Numbered from the stretch's first letter, positions 9,001-18,214 are shown. The stretch is 64,000 nt of DNA from CAYFTL01 sp964346145 (GCA_964346145.1 CAYFTL010000006.1:10768-74767); one strand, 5' to 3'. A program made the numbers and translations. The notes: a model not told the origin generated them from the letters alone.

Positions 9001-9372
9001 TTAGCGCACCGCCGGCACAATTTCAAACCAATAGCCGTCCGGGTCTGCAATAAAATACAGCCCCATCGCCGTATTTTCATAGCAGATGCAGCCCATCTGC
9101 TTGTGGTGGGCGTAGGCAGCTTCATAATCGTCCACCCTAAAACAAACATGGGTTTCGTTTTCGCCCAAATCGTACTTCTGCGGGTGGTCGCGCAGCCAAG
9201 TCAGCTCAAGCAGAGCGCCGCTTACGCCGTCCTCCAAAAACGCCAGTTTAAAGGAACCGTCGCCGCTTTCCTTGATTCGAGCCACCTCCAGGCCCAGGGC
9301 CTCCTTGTAAAAATCAATGCTCTTGTCGAGGTCCGTAACATTTAAATTGGTGTGCGCATATACAAACTTCAC
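9001..9372 (-). CDS. VOC-superfamily glyoxalase-like protein
   Basis: A 123-residue protein of the vicinal-oxygen-chelate fold, most like lactoylglutathione lyase (GloA). Two beta-alpha-beta-beta-beta modules are visible: one starts at AHTNLNVTDLDKSIDFY and the second at THVCFRVDDYEAAY. Candidate metal ligands are the His of AHTNL, Glu in LLELTW, His in ETHVC, and Glu in GYWFEIV. I place the start at GTG (MKFVYAHTN) because GGGAGGA lies 6 nt upstream; a TTG five codons earlier overlaps that site. Methylglyoxal detoxification is likely, but other VOC reactions are possible. Confidence 0.85.
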   Translation of the reverse strand: MKFVYAHTNLNVTDLDKSIDFYKEALGLEVARIKESGDGSFKLAFLEDGVSGALLELTWLRDHPQKYDLGENETHVCFRVDDYEAAYAHHKQMGCICYENTAMGLYFIADPDGYWFEIVPAVR

Positions 9373-9390
9373 GAATATTCCTCCCAACTT

Positions 9391-10065
9391 TTAAATAAAA
9401 TCCATGGTTTCTCCGGGCGTAGCAAGCACTTTTACCTGTACTCCCTCCGGCAACTGTTTCCGTGAAAACTCCACCGCACAGCACGGATCTCCCCAAAAAT
9501 GCATCGGAATCAACAACCTCGGACAAAACCTTTGAACGAATATGTCGGCTCCTTCACCGCAAGTCGGTCCCATACGCCCGTCCACCGGGAAAAACGCCAC
9601 ATCAATAGGTTCCTCGGGCATTGAATCGAGCACTTTGTCAAACGATATCCGCGCTTCCTGCACGAAGGCCTCATCGGCCTCGTTGCGCCAGTGCCAGAAA
9701 TTTAAATCTCCCGCGTGGAAAATCGTGTACCCGTCCGCCTGCACCAGAAAGCTCACGCCCTCGTCGGTGGAGCCGAATGCGCGCACGCGCACTTCTGCCT
9801 TTTGCCAGCTCTGCCCGGGATGCATATAAATACCCGGCAAACCTTGGGGCAAATCGTAACCCAAAACGCAGTCGGCCATCTCACCGCACGCCCAGTCTAT
9901 AACCACGGGAGCGAAGTGGTCGCCGTGGCGATGGCTCACCAGCACCACAACCTGTTTGCCTGCGTGTTCGGGCAAATCCCGGCCGTCCCCTTGGTAATCA
10001 AAAATCAGCAGCGCGCCGTCCAGTTCCACATAAAAAGCGCTGTGCTTTATATAAGTTATTTTCAT
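9391..10065 (-). CDS. MBL-fold metallo-hydrolase
   Basis: A 224-residue metallo-beta-lactamase-fold protein of the UlaG-like or RNase-Z-like class. The metal motif SHRHGDHF gives the H-x-H-x-D-H signature, and FHAGDLNFW supplies the later His and Asp. The start giving MKITYIKHSAF is preceded by GGGAGTGG; a longer frame extends 20 codons with no ribosome-binding site. It ends just before the VOC gene and is likely co-transcribed with it. Substrate unknown; similar proteins act on cyclic lactones, phosphoesters or RNA. Confidence 0.85.
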   Translation of the reverse strand: MKITYIKHSAFYVELDGALLIFDYQGDGRDLPEHAGKQVVVLVSHRHGDHFAPVVIDWACGEMADCVLGYDLPQGLPGIYMHPGQSWQKAEVRVRAFGSTDEGVSFLVQADGYTIFHAGDLNFWHWRNEADEAFVQEARISFDKVLDSMPEEPIDVAFFPVDGRMGPTCGEGADIFVQRFCPRLLIPMHFWGDPCCAVEFSRKQLPEGVQVKVLATPGETMDFI

Positions 10066-10144
10066 CAAACCACTCCCAATTATAATTGTACACGCGGGGT
10101 TGCCGCTGTCAAGCGCACAATCCACCAGTTTTTAGGAGGTTTTT

Positions 10145-12487
10145 TTGACCGTGGAATCTATTCGCATCAGCGCCCGCGCGCTGGCCGAGTTCGTTTTTGA
10201 AAGCGGTGATCTTTGGCTGGATGCGCAATCCATCGCCCGCATGCAGGACGGCATCCGCGGCCACTTAAAGTTGCAAGCCGAATATCCGCCCGATTACCGC
10301 GCCGAGGTCCCCGTTCGGCTGGATTTGGAGTTTGCCGATCTGGTTTTGAACCTGCACGGGCGCATAGACGGGCTGGGCAGCCTGTACGGCATCCCCCTAA
10401 TCGAAGAAATCAAAACCACGGCACTAAACCCGGCTCAAATCGGCGTGGACGATTATCCTGTGCACTGGGCCCAGGCACTCATCTACGCCCATATCATCGC
10501 CCAAGTTCAAGGCGAATCCCAGCTGCACGTCCGCCTTACCTACTACAACCTCAGCGGACAAAAATCCAGCTTTACCCGCCAGTTTAGCGCGCAACAGCTT
10601 GAAGACATCGTCAGCGGCTATGTGCAACAATATCTTCAGTGGTTGCGCCCTCTGCTTCGTGTCAAAGCCAAGACCCGGTCTTCGGCTAAGCAAATGCGTT
10701 TCCCCTACCAGGATTATCGCGATGGCCAGCACGAAATGAGCCGCCACAGCTATTGGGCGCTGAAAGATAGAAAAAAGCTTTTGTGCCAGGCTCCCACCGG
10801 CATCGGCAAAACCTCAGCCGCCCTGTTTCCCGCCATTAAAGCCTTGGGCGAAGGCCTGGTCAGCCACGTGTTCTACCTCACCGCCCGGGGCACTACCCAG
10901 CAAGCCGCCCTCTCTGCCGTTGATTTCATGCGGGCCCAGGGTCTTCATCTGCGCGCGATCACCCTCACCGCCAAGGACAAAATCTGTCCCTACGGCGAGC
11001 GCCGCTGTCATCCCGAAGACTGCGATAGGGCGCGCGGGTATTTCGACCGCAGGCGCGCCGCCATGTTAAGCGCCCTGGAAATCGACAATCTGGACAAACC
11101 AGCCATCCTTTCACTGGCTGAAAAATTCGACCTGTGCCCTTTCGAACTCTCCTTGGACATCTCGGAAACCGCCGACGTGGTGATCTGTGATTACAACTAT
11201 GCCTTTGACCCCAGGGTCAAACTCAAGCGTTTTTTTATGGACAAGGGCGATTACGCGCTGCTCATTGATGAGGCGCACAACCTGCCCGACCGCGCGCGTG
11301 AAATGCTCTCGGCCCAGCTCAACCAAAAAGATTTCAGCCAGCTGCGCACCGCAATCGGCAAAATAGAGGGGCGAAAGTCTCCGCTGTACAAACAGCTTAC
11401 CACGCTGCTGAAAGCCTTTAAGTCGATTCATGAGGCAATCGAAGAGCCCACCTCCAGCCAAACGCCGCCCCAGACCTTGTGCGATGCGGCATCGGAGTTT
11501 GCGGATTTTGCCCGCCCTTTGCTCTCCGAATCCCACTCTGCAGGCCAACCTCTAGCCGATTGCGTGTTCGCTTGCATCAATTTTGTGCGCGTCTGTCAGG
11601 CCTACGACGAGGATTTCTACACCACCCTATATCAGCCTTCGGCCCGCAACACCCAGGTCAAGCTGCTTTGCTTCGATCCTTCCAAGGCCCTGGCCGACTG
11701 CTTTAAAAAGGTGCGCGGTGCGGTGCTGTTTTCGGCCACCCTGTCGCCGCTTTCCTACTACGCCGATCTGCTTAGCATAGACGAAGAACAGGGCGATGCA
11801 CTGCTCAGCCTGCCTTCGCCCTTCCCGCCCGATCGCTTGCAAGTACTGCGCATAGCGCTGCCCACCCGCTACCGCCAGCGGGAACAGTCGGCAACCTCCG
11901 TCGCCCAAGCCATCGCCGCTCTGTGCCAAAGCCACCGCGGCAACTATCTGGCCTGCTTTCCCTCCCACGCCTACCTGCGCCAAATCGCAGAAATCTTTGC
12001 TGCCTTGGCACCCGATGTGCGCGTACTCATCCAACAGGGCGATATGGATGACGCAGCGCGCCAACATTTCATCGATCAGTTTGTAGAAGATCCCGCACAA
12101 ACCATGGTGGCCTTCATCGCCATGGGCGGCGTATTCGGCGAAGGAATCGATTTGCCCGGCAGCCGCTTGTCGGGTGCCGCCATCGTCGGGGTAGGGCTTC
12201 CCCAAATCAACCTACAGCAAAATGTGCTCGCTCAACTGTACAACGACCGCTTTGACGACGGCTTCGCCTATGCCTATCAATACCCCGGCATGTGCCGTGT
12301 GCTACAGGCAGCCGGCCGGGTCATCCGGAGCGAAACCGATCTGGGTGCCGTACTGCTCCTGGACGATCGCTTTTTCTCCCCCCAATACGAGCAGCTACTC
12401 CCGCCCTATTGGCAAATCGGAGATGTGCGCACCATCGATCAGCTTAAAACCCGGCTAAACGCTTTTTGGCAGCGCTATATGCAATAA
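10145..12487 (+). CDS. PD-(D/E)XK nuclease fused to XPD/DinG-type Fe-S helicase
   Basis: A 780-residue two-part DNA enzyme. Residues 1-120 show RecB/Cas4-like nuclease motifs: His40 in GIRGH, Asp75 in GRIDGL, Glu88 and Lys90 in EEIKTT, and Gln110/Tyr114 in QALIYA. From about 190 there is a superfamily 2 helicase of the XPD/DinG type: Walker A APTGIGKT (216-223), Fe-S cysteines 281, 288, 293 and 331, DEAH (375-378), and a late QAAGRVIR motif. Such proteins unwind 5'-tailed DNA in repair. The TTG start is 5 nt after GGAGG; a GTG two codons later is also possible. It is divergent from the MBL-fold gene. Confidence 0.88.
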   Translation: MTVESIRISARALAEFVFESGDLWLDAQSIARMQDGIRGHLKLQAEYPPDYRAEVPVRLDLEFADLVLNLHGRIDGLGSLYGIPLIEEIKTTALNPAQIGVDDYPVHWAQALIYAHIIAQVQGESQLHVRLTYYNLSGQKSSFTRQFSAQQLEDIVSGYVQQYLQWLRPLLRVKAKTRSSAKQMRFPYQDYRDGQHEMSRHSYWALKDRKKLLCQAPTGIGKTSAALFPAIKALGEGLVSHVFYLTARGTTQQAALSAVDFMRAQGLHLRAITLTAKDKICPYGERRCHPEDCDRARGYFDRRRAAMLSALEIDNLDKPAILSLAEKFDLCPFELSLDISETADVVICDYNYAFDPRVKLKRFFMDKGDYALLIDEAHNLPDRAREMLSAQLNQKDFSQLRTAIGKIEGRKSPLYKQLTTLLKAFKSIHEAIEEPTSSQTPPQTLCDAASEFADFARPLLSESHSAGQPLADCVFACINFVRVCQAYDEDFYTTLYQPSARNTQVKLLCFDPSKALADCFKKVRGAVLFSATLSPLSYYADLLSIDEEQGDALLSLPSPFPPDRLQVLRIALPTRYRQREQSATSVAQAIAALCQSHRGNYLACFPSHAYLRQIAEIFAALAPDVRVLIQQGDMDDAARQHFIDQFVEDPAQTMVAFIAMGGVFGEGIDLPGSRLSGAAIVGVGLPQINLQQNVLAQLYNDRFDDGFAYAYQYPGMCRVLQAAGRVIRSETDLGAVLLLDDRFFSPQYEQLLPPYWQIGDVRTIDQLKTRLNAFWQRYMQ

Positions 12488-12509
12488 ATATGGCCTCCTG
12501 CCTCGTGCG

Positions 12510-12553
12510 TTGAGCTTTGAATGCAAATCTGCTACAATGGTGTTTATTGTAGC
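12510..12553 (+). promoter_or_regulatory. Sigma-A promoter with overlapping operator-like palindrome (cimA)
   Basis: TTGAGC (12510-12515) and TACAAT (12533-12538) are separated by 17 nt, a good housekeeping promoter. The -10 box lies inside a perfect 8-bp inverted repeat, GCTACAAT (12531-12538) and ATTGTAGC (12546-12553), spaced by 7 nt, which covers the expected transcription start. A repressor bound there would block initiation; the protein is unknown. The promoter faces citramalate synthase 33 nt further on. Confidence 0.65.
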
Positions 12554-12585
12554 AGAATATAGAATAATCAAAGGAGGGGTTGCGT

Positions 12586-14184
12586 ATGGCCGAACCCGCT
12601 GCCCGGCGTATTTCGGTGCTGGATACTACGCTGCGCGATGGCGCGCAAAGCGAAGGCATCATCTTTTCACTGGAAGATAAACTTTCCATCATTCGCCTGC
12701 TTGACGATCTGGGTGTCGACTATATTGAAGCCGGAAACCCCGCTTCCAACCCCAAAGATGCCGAGCTCTTTCGCTTTGCCAAAGAACATATGCAACTAAA
12801 ACAATCTCGCCTCACCGCTTTTGGCTCCACCTGCCGGGTGGGCACTGATGCCCTTCAGGATTCGGGGCTTGCCGCGCTGATCGATGCGGGCGCCTCCTGC
12901 GTTTCGTTGTTTGGCAAAAGCTCCATCTTCCACGTTACCGAGGTCATTAAGACCAGCCCTGAAGAAAACCTGCGCATCATCCACGATTCCGTGGCCTATT
13001 TGGTCCAAAACGGCGTCGAAGTATTGTTTGATGCCGAACACTTTTTTGACGGCTTTCTGATCGACGGCGAATATGCACTCAAATGTCTCAAAGCCGCACA
13101 ATCGGCCGGCGCAAGCTGGCTGGTGTTGTGCGATACCAACGGCGGAACCTTGCCGGGAGATATTCAAATCGTCACCCAACAGGTGACCGGCTCCTTGAAT
13201 CTGCCCGTCGCCATCCACTGCCACAACGATTCGGGATTGGCCACCGCGGGCACGCTGCGCGCCGTCATGGCGGGCGCTACCCAGGTGCAAGGCACCATCA
13301 ATGGCTATGGGGAGCGCTGCGGTAACGCCAATCTGTGCGAAATCTTGCCCAATCTGCAGCTGAAAATGCACATGGACTGCCTGCCCACCGGCGCACTGAC
13401 CCGGCTTACCTCAACGGCGCGTTCCATCGGCGAAATCGCCAACATCTCCATCAACGAGCACAGCCCCTATGTAGGCCGCAGCGCCTTCGCCCACAAGGGC
13501 GGTATGCACATTGACGGCGTCATGAAAAACCACAAAAGCTTTGAACACATCAAACCCGAATGGGTGGGCAACCACCGGCGGTATCTGCTGTCCGAAATGG
13601 CCGGTCGCGGCGCACTGCTGGGCAAATTGAGCACCCTGGCGCCAACCCTGACCAAAGACAGTCCCGAAGTCGTCGCCATCATGGAGGAACTCAAACAGCT
13701 GGAAGCCGACGGCTACTCCTTCGAAAACGCCACCGCCTCTCTGGAGCTGCGACTGCTGGGTGCCCTGGGCCAGCGCCAACACTTCTTTGAAGTGCTGGAC
13801 TTTCAAGTGATCTCCCGCAAAGCGAACAGCACCAAAAATACCCAGGCCTTCGTCAAAATCCGGGTGGACAACAAATCCGAACTCAGCGCCGAAGAGGGCG
13901 ACGGCCCCATCAACGCGCTGGACCTGGCCCTCAGGAAGGCTCTGCTGCTGTTCTTCCCCTGCATCGAACAAATGCACCTGGCAGATTTTAAGGTGCGCGT
14001 GGTCAACAACAACGGCACCGCTTCCGCTGTGCGCGTCTATATCGAATCCACCGACGGCAAACACGTGTGGGGCACCGTGGGCGTTTCCTCCAACATTATC
14101 GAAGCTGGTTTTATCGCCCTGGCAGACTCCATCGAATATCTGCTGCTCAACCATTCCACCAACTGGCAACGAAACCGCCTTTAA
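12586..14184 (+). CDS. cimA: (R)-citramalate synthase
   Basis: A DRE-TIM metallolyase that condenses pyruvate with acetyl-CoA to citramalate, opening the threonine-independent route to isoleucine. The 532-residue length fits CimA. The catalytic barrel begins with LDTTLRDGAQSEG (metal and base residues); FDAEHFFDGF and HCHNDSGLA supply further active-site residues, and GYGERCGNANL is a family signature. The C-terminal LeuA-type allosteric domain starts near residue 390 and would bind the feedback inhibitor. I choose the ATG 8 nt after AAGGAGG over a TTG two codons earlier that sits too close. No other isoleucine genes lie nearby. 2-isopropylmalate synthase is the main alternative, less likely given the overall match. 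Confidence 0.88.
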   Translation: MAEPAARRISVLDTTLRDGAQSEGIIFSLEDKLSIIRLLDDLGVDYIEAGNPASNPKDAELFRFAKEHMQLKQSRLTAFGSTCRVGTDALQDSGLAALIDAGASCVSLFGKSSIFHVTEVIKTSPEENLRIIHDSVAYLVQNGVEVLFDAEHFFDGFLIDGEYALKCLKAAQSAGASWLVLCDTNGGTLPGDIQIVTQQVTGSLNLPVAIHCHNDSGLATAGTLRAVMAGATQVQGTINGYGERCGNANLCEILPNLQLKMHMDCLPTGALTRLTSTARSIGEIANISINEHSPYVGRSAFAHKGGMHIDGVMKNHKSFEHIKPEWVGNHRRYLLSEMAGRGALLGKLSTLAPTLTKDSPEVVAIMEELKQLEADGYSFENATASLELRLLGALGQRQHFFEVLDFQVISRKANSTKNTQAFVKIRVDNKSELSAEEGDGPINALDLALRKALLLFFPCIEQMHLADFKVRVVNNNGTASAVRVYIESTDGKHVWGTVGVSSNIIEAGFIALADSIEYLLLNHSTNWQRNRL

Positions 14185-14238
14185 AAAACAAAGTCAGAAT
14201 CAACCACTTCCCATCGCTTAAGTATTTTTCAAGCCAAC

Positions 14239-14259
14239 AGCGCGCTCGGCGCGCTTTTC
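14239..14259 (+). terminator. Intrinsic terminator after cimA
   Basis: AGCGCGC and GCGCGCT form a 7-bp GC-rich stem with a 3-nt loop, followed by TTTTC. It lies about 55 nt after the cimA stop codon. Confidence 0.6.
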
Positions 14260-14283
14260 ATTTGAAGGGAAATCCTATATAAT
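14255..14283 (+). promoter_or_regulatory. Probable promoter of parAB
   Basis: TATAAT at 14278-14283 is an exact -10 box. A weak -35, TTTTCA, sits 17 nt upstream at 14255-14260, inside the T-run of the cimA terminator. It lies about 48 nt ahead of the parA start. Confidence 0.5.
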
Positions 14284-14330
14284 ATAGAAAATGGATTTAT
14301 TCGCCCATCGGCTGAAAGAAGGAGAACAAC

Positions 14331-15098
14331 TTGGGTAAAATCATAGCAATCACCAACCAAAAAGGCGGCGTGGGCAAAACCACCACATCGGTAAACTTGA
14401 GCGCCTGCCTGGCGGCCGCCGGCCAGAAAGTGCTGTTGATCGACATCGATCCCCAGGGCAACGCCACCAGCGGCCTGGGCCAGTCCAAGGACAACGAGCT
14501 TTCGGTGTACGATGTGTTGGTGAGCGATCAGCCCGCACAAGGCGCGATTCTGGAAACCGGCTACGGCCCTTTGTCGGTCCTGCCCTCCTCTCCGGATTTG
14601 TCGGGCGCAGAAATCGAGCTGGTCGGTGTCGATCAGCGGGAACAGCTGCTGTCCCGCGCCCTTGAACCGATACGCGATAATTTTGACTATATCCTAATCG
14701 ATTGCCCGCCCTCCCTGGGCTTGTTAACGCTGAACTCTCTTGCCGCCGCCGACAGCGTGCTGGTGCCCATTCAGTGCGAATACTATGCGCTGGAAGGTGT
14801 CGGTCAACTGATGAGCACACTGCAAATCGTGCAAAAACGCTTAAACCCCAATCTGGGCGTGGAAGGCGTGGTGCTCACCATGCTGGATGGGCGCACTAAC
14901 CTAGGCATCCAAGTGGTACAAGAGGTCAAAAAACACTTCAAAGACCGCGTGTTTTCTTCCATCATTCCGCGTAACGTGCGCTTGAGCGAAGCGCCCAGCC
15001 ACGGTTTGCCCATCCACTTGTACGACCCCAAAAGCACGGGCGCCCAGGCCTACGCCGATCTGGCCCAAGAATTGATCGATTGGAACAAACAAAATTAA
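14331..15098 (+). CDS. parA: ParA/Soj chromosome-partitioning ATPase
   Basis: A 255-residue Walker-type ATPase of the ParA/Soj family that moves ParB-bound origin regions and, in Bacillus, regulates DnaA. The deviant Walker A reads KGGVGKTT near residue 10 with the signature lysine; Walker A' is DIDPQGNA; Walker B is LIDCPPSLG. The start is TTG (GKIIAITNQ), 6 nt after AAGGAGAACAAC. parB follows after 32 nt. Chromosomal parAB usually marks a position near oriC, though dnaA, rsmG and mnmG are not in this window. Confidence 0.95.
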   Translation: MGKIIAITNQKGGVGKTTTSVNLSACLAAAGQKVLLIDIDPQGNATSGLGQSKDNELSVYDVLVSDQPAQGAILETGYGPLSVLPSSPDLSGAEIELVGVDQREQLLSRALEPIRDNFDYILIDCPPSLGLLTLNSLAAADSVLVPIQCEYYALEGVGQLMSTLQIVQKRLNPNLGVEGVVLTMLDGRTNLGIQVVQEVKKHFKDRVFSSIIPRNVRLSEAPSHGLPIHLYDPKSTGAQAYADLAQELIDWNKQN

Positions 15099-15130
15099 CC
15101 CGCCCGCTTACCCAAAGGAGGAACATATAA

Positions 15131-16003
15131 ATGGCAAAACCCAAAGGCCTCGGGCGCGGATTGGACGCGCTGCTGGGCAGCGATGTGCTGTCCGAGCCTC
15201 AAAATCAACCGTCAGAAGATTCTGTCGTCCAGATTCCCATATCTCAGATCGATCCCAACCGGGATCAGCCCCGCCGCCAGTTTAACGAATCCGCCCTCAA
15301 GGATTTAGCCGAATCCATCGAGTCGGTGGGGGTTATCCAGCCCATCTTGGTCTACGCTTCCGACAATCGTTACACCATCATCGCAGGCGAGCGCCGTTGG
15401 CGCGCCGCTCGCCTTGCCGGCCTGGAAGAAATCCCGGCCATCGTTCGCGACTGGGACGATGTGCGCCGCATGCAGGTCGCGCTTATCGAAAACTTGCAGC
15501 GTGACGACCTCAACCCGGTGGAACAAGCCATGGGCGTCCAAAGCCTTATGGAGCAATACGGTTTCACCCAGGAAGCCGTATCCAAGCAGCTAGGCAAAAG
15601 CCGCTCAGCGATCGCCAACTTGTTGCGCTTGCTTAACCTCCCCGAACCGATTCTGGACATGCTGCGCGATGGCCGCTTGAGCGCCGGCCACGGGCGGGCG
15701 CTGGTCAACTTGCCCGCCGATCGCCAAATCCAGCTGGCCGAATTGGCTGTGCAGGAAGGCTGGTCGGTCCGGCAGTTGGAGCGCGCCGCTCAACTCCAAC
15801 CCAAAAATCCTTCCTCCCCTCCAAGCTTGCCGCGCCCTGCCGAGTTTAACGAGCTGGAGCGCATGGCCCGGGAAGTTTTCGGCACCAAAGCACAGATCAC
15901 GGGCACCGAAAAGCAAGGCAAGCTGGTGCTTCAATATCACACCCCGGATGACTTGCAGCGCATTTGGGAGCTGTTGGAATTCATCCGTCAATCGGGCGCT
16001 TAA
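15131..16003 (+). CDS. parB: ParB/Spo0J centromere-binding CTPase
   Basis: A 290-residue ParB. The N-terminal CTPase region carries the box-I segment IDPNRDQPRRQF and the GERRWRA motif, the central helix-turn-helix (about 130-180, SLMEQYGFTQEAVSKQLGKS) reads parS sites, and the C-terminal dimer domain ends in a short basic-acidic stretch. RBS AAAGGAGG precedes the ATG. With parA it forms the segregation operon. No perfect parS site was noticed close by; a parS-like element with one extra central base lies at 60755. Confidence 0.95.
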   Translation: MAKPKGLGRGLDALLGSDVLSEPQNQPSEDSVVQIPISQIDPNRDQPRRQFNESALKDLAESIESVGVIQPILVYASDNRYTIIAGERRWRAARLAGLEEIPAIVRDWDDVRRMQVALIENLQRDDLNPVEQAMGVQSLMEQYGFTQEAVSKQLGKSRSAIANLLRLLNLPEPILDMLRDGRLSAGHGRALVNLPADRQIQLAELAVQEGWSVRQLERAAQLQPKNPSSPPSLPRPAEFNELERMAREVFGTKAQITGTEKQGKLVLQYHTPDDLQRIWELLEFIRQSGA

Positions 16004-16063
16004 AATAGTCGCCTAGGCGTACCGCACTATTGCATACCATTTAATATTTTTATACGAAAATTC

Positions 16064-16097
16064 AACGGCCCCGGCGCTTTTCAGCGCCGGGGCCGTT
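16064..16097. terminator. Perfect 15-bp hairpin between parB and the aldolase gene
   Basis: AACGGCCCCGGCGCT pairs exactly with its complement around a TTTC loop. The parB and aldolase genes converge here, so it likely terminates both, although neither side carries a long U-tract. Confidence 0.7.
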
Positions 16098-16114
16098 TGT
16101 GTTGCTGCGTATCT

Positions 16115-17017
16115 TTAATATTCGTCGGGAAATCCCGCTTCCCGCATTTCGGTTAAAAAGGTTTGTTTTTGCTCCGGGCTTAGCCTTGGCAGTGGACGGT
16201 TGGGCTCACCCACCTCGTAGCCCGCCATTTCAAGCGCAGCTTTCACGCAGGCGATCACATTGTATTTCAGCATAATCCCAATCAACCTGTTGGCTTTTTG
16301 CTGAAGTTCCAGCGCCGTTTGCATATCTGCTCGCTTAACCGCATCGTACAAAGCCACAAAGGTGCGGGGCATATTGTTGTATGTAGACCCAATCGCGCCA
16401 TCTGCTCCCATCTGCAGTCCCAGCACACAGGTTTCGTCAGGGCCGTTGATGATATTAATGTTTCCATTGTCAATCTTTTTATACTGTGACATCCAATAAT
16501 AATTAGGGTTGGTGTACTTCATGCCGCAAAATCCGTCAATGTCCAACATCTTTTCCACCGTAGATACCGGAATCGGGCTCCCCGAAAGGGGCGATGCATA
16601 GATCAGCATCGGCAAACCCTCCGCTGCTTCCGACATTGCGCGGTAATAACCGATCACCCCATCTTCATCGTACTGATAAAAAAACGGAGGTACCGCGGCA
16701 ATCCCGTCCACCCCAACACTGCGGGCGTGGCGCGCCAAATCCTTAACGGTAGCCAAGTCGGCCGCCGCAATGTGGTTAATGAGCTTGATATCGCCATCGC
16801 TGGGTAGCGCGTCCTTTATAATTTCAATAGCCTCTTTACGGCGCGTTGGTGCCATAGCGATTCCCTCTCCGGTTCCACCCAGCGCATAAATCCCGGTTAT
16901 GCCGGTTTGGCAGAGATCTTTTACCAGCCGGCGCAACACATCCTCTCGTATGCTGCCATCTTCGTGCACTGGGGTAACCAGCGCAGGCATAATGCCCGTA
17001 AACCGAATCCTGTCCAT
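16115..17017 (-). CDS. NanA/DapA-family class I aldolase
   Basis: A 300-residue (beta/alpha)8 aldolase of the dihydrodipicolinate synthase/N-acetylneuraminate lyase family. Lys167 in GMKYTNPNYY is the Schiff-base lysine, Tyr140 in LIYASP the proton relay, and GGTGEG (47-52) the substrate carboxylate loop. GMKYT and the partner sialidase-like gene favour an acylneuraminate-lyase-like role over lysine synthesis. It starts 18 nt after the sialidase-like gene and closes the three-gene minus operon. The exact 2-keto acid substrate is inference; 2-keto-3-deoxy sugar acids are alternatives. Confidence 0.82.
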   Translation of the reverse strand: MDRIRFTGIMPALVTPVHEDGSIREDVLRRLVKDLCQTGITGIYALGGTGEGIAMAPTRRKEAIEIIKDALPSDGDIKLINHIAAADLATVKDLARHARSVGVDGIAAVPPFFYQYDEDGVIGYYRAMSEAAEGLPMLIYASPLSGSPIPVSTVEKMLDIDGFCGMKYTNPNYYWMSQYKKIDNGNINIINGPDETCVLGLQMGADGAIGSTYNNMPRTFVALYDAVKRADMQTALELQQKANRLIGIMLKYNVIACVKAALEMAGYEVGEPNRPLPRLSPEQKQTFLTEMREAGFPDEY

Positions 17018-17035
17018 CTCACTCTCCTCCTGCGC

Positions 17036-18127
17036 TCAACCTTTCAGCGACCAGCGCGTCCACAATATGCTGGCTTGCTCATCCTGCCCATATTTCTGAT
17101 AATATACGGTGAATATGTCCCCGTTTTCCAGTTCCACCGAACAAGGGTAGCCCAAATCGCCGTCCTCGCCATCGTCGCGCAAAACCAGCTCCTCTCCCCA
17201 AGTTTTGCCTTCGTCATAGCTGATGCGTGCGCGCTGGCCATATCCCGGGTGCCGGTATCCATAACTCATCACAATCGCTGCGCAAGAGTGCCGCAAGAGG
17301 TGAGGCGGTGATCCTTGAACCCGCAGATTGAAAGGCTCCGACCAACTCAAGCCTTCGTCGGTGGATACGGTTTGGAACACATCCATATTGCCCCCTTCCC
17401 CTTCGGGGTAATGATAGCGGATCGTGCCCAGCAGTGTTCCGTCCTTCAGCTCCAGCACGTGGGGTTCGTGAAACTGATCAATGCTGTACCCGTCAGGTAT
17501 GGACACGGTCGCAATTTCCGCCCAGCTTTGGCCCATATCCTGACTCACCGCCACCGCCAACTGCCCAAACGGCCGGTCCATATCTTCGTGAAACTGTTTG
17601 CCCAGGTACAAAAGCCGTCCGTCCTTGAGGCGAATCGGTCCGTGGGGCGTCGAAACCGGGCAGCGCACCGGCTGATCCCAGCTCTTCCCTCCGTCACGGC
17701 TCACCATCGTCCAGGATCCCCTGGCTTTGCCCACCACATCGGGTGTATACGCCTTTAAGGTGCGCTCTATCTCCGCAAACGCTTCCGCCGACTTTTCCCG
17801 CTTCATTTGGTCCAAAAATATACTTACATCCAGCGTAAACCAGCTCGCCAAAAGGTCATCTCCGCCCAAGGCTACCAAGCCCACGTCCCGGTCGTCCAGC
17901 GGGGAATCGTGAATTACCGCAGGCCCTGAAAAGCTTGTGCCCTCGTCCTTGCTAAACCAAATCACGGTTTTGCCCCACGGATCCACATGGTGCTTCCTAA
18001 ATCCGGAAGCGCCCACAACCAACGTCCCGTCTTCCAGTCTAACCACCGAAGGCCAGCCGAAATATCCGTCTTCCCTGCCGCTCATCCGGCACACGATCCC
18101 GTGACTTGCCTGAACCTGCCTCGCCAT
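17036..18127 (-). CDS. Asp-box (BNR) sialidase-like protein
   Basis: A 363-residue six-bladed beta-propeller of the sialidase superfamily. Five Asp boxes (S-x-D-x-G-x-[TS]-[WF]) are visible: SKDEGTSF, SRDGGKSW, SQDMGQSW, STDEGLSW and SYDEGKTW. There is no signal peptide, so it should be cytoplasmic, unlike most host-glycan sialidases. I use the second ATG, spaced 7 nt from GGAGGG; an ATG two codons earlier is also usable. It lies between the UroD-like and aldolase genes. True exo-sialidase needs an Arg triad that I did not map, so other propeller hydrolases or lyases remain possible. Confidence 0.8.
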   Translation of the reverse strand: MARQVQASHGIVCRMSGREDGYFGWPSVVRLEDGTLVVGASGFRKHHVDPWGKTVIWFSKDEGTSFSGPAVIHDSPLDDRDVGLVALGGDDLLASWFTLDVSIFLDQMKREKSAEAFAEIERTLKAYTPDVVGKARGSWTMVSRDGGKSWDQPVRCPVSTPHGPIRLKDGRLLYLGKQFHEDMDRPFGQLAVAVSQDMGQSWAEIATVSIPDGYSIDQFHEPHVLELKDGTLLGTIRYHYPEGEGGNMDVFQTVSTDEGLSWSEPFNLRVQGSPPHLLRHSCAAIVMSYGYRHPGYGQRARISYDEGKTWGEELVLRDDGEDGDLGYPCSVELENGDIFTVYYQKYGQDEQASILWTRWSLKG

Positions 18128-18214
18128 GCACATTCCCTCCTCCGCCTCCCTTTTTGGAGTGTCGTCGTGGAATATTCCTTTATCATTTCCATGTGCGCAG
18201 TCTATGTCCTTCCC

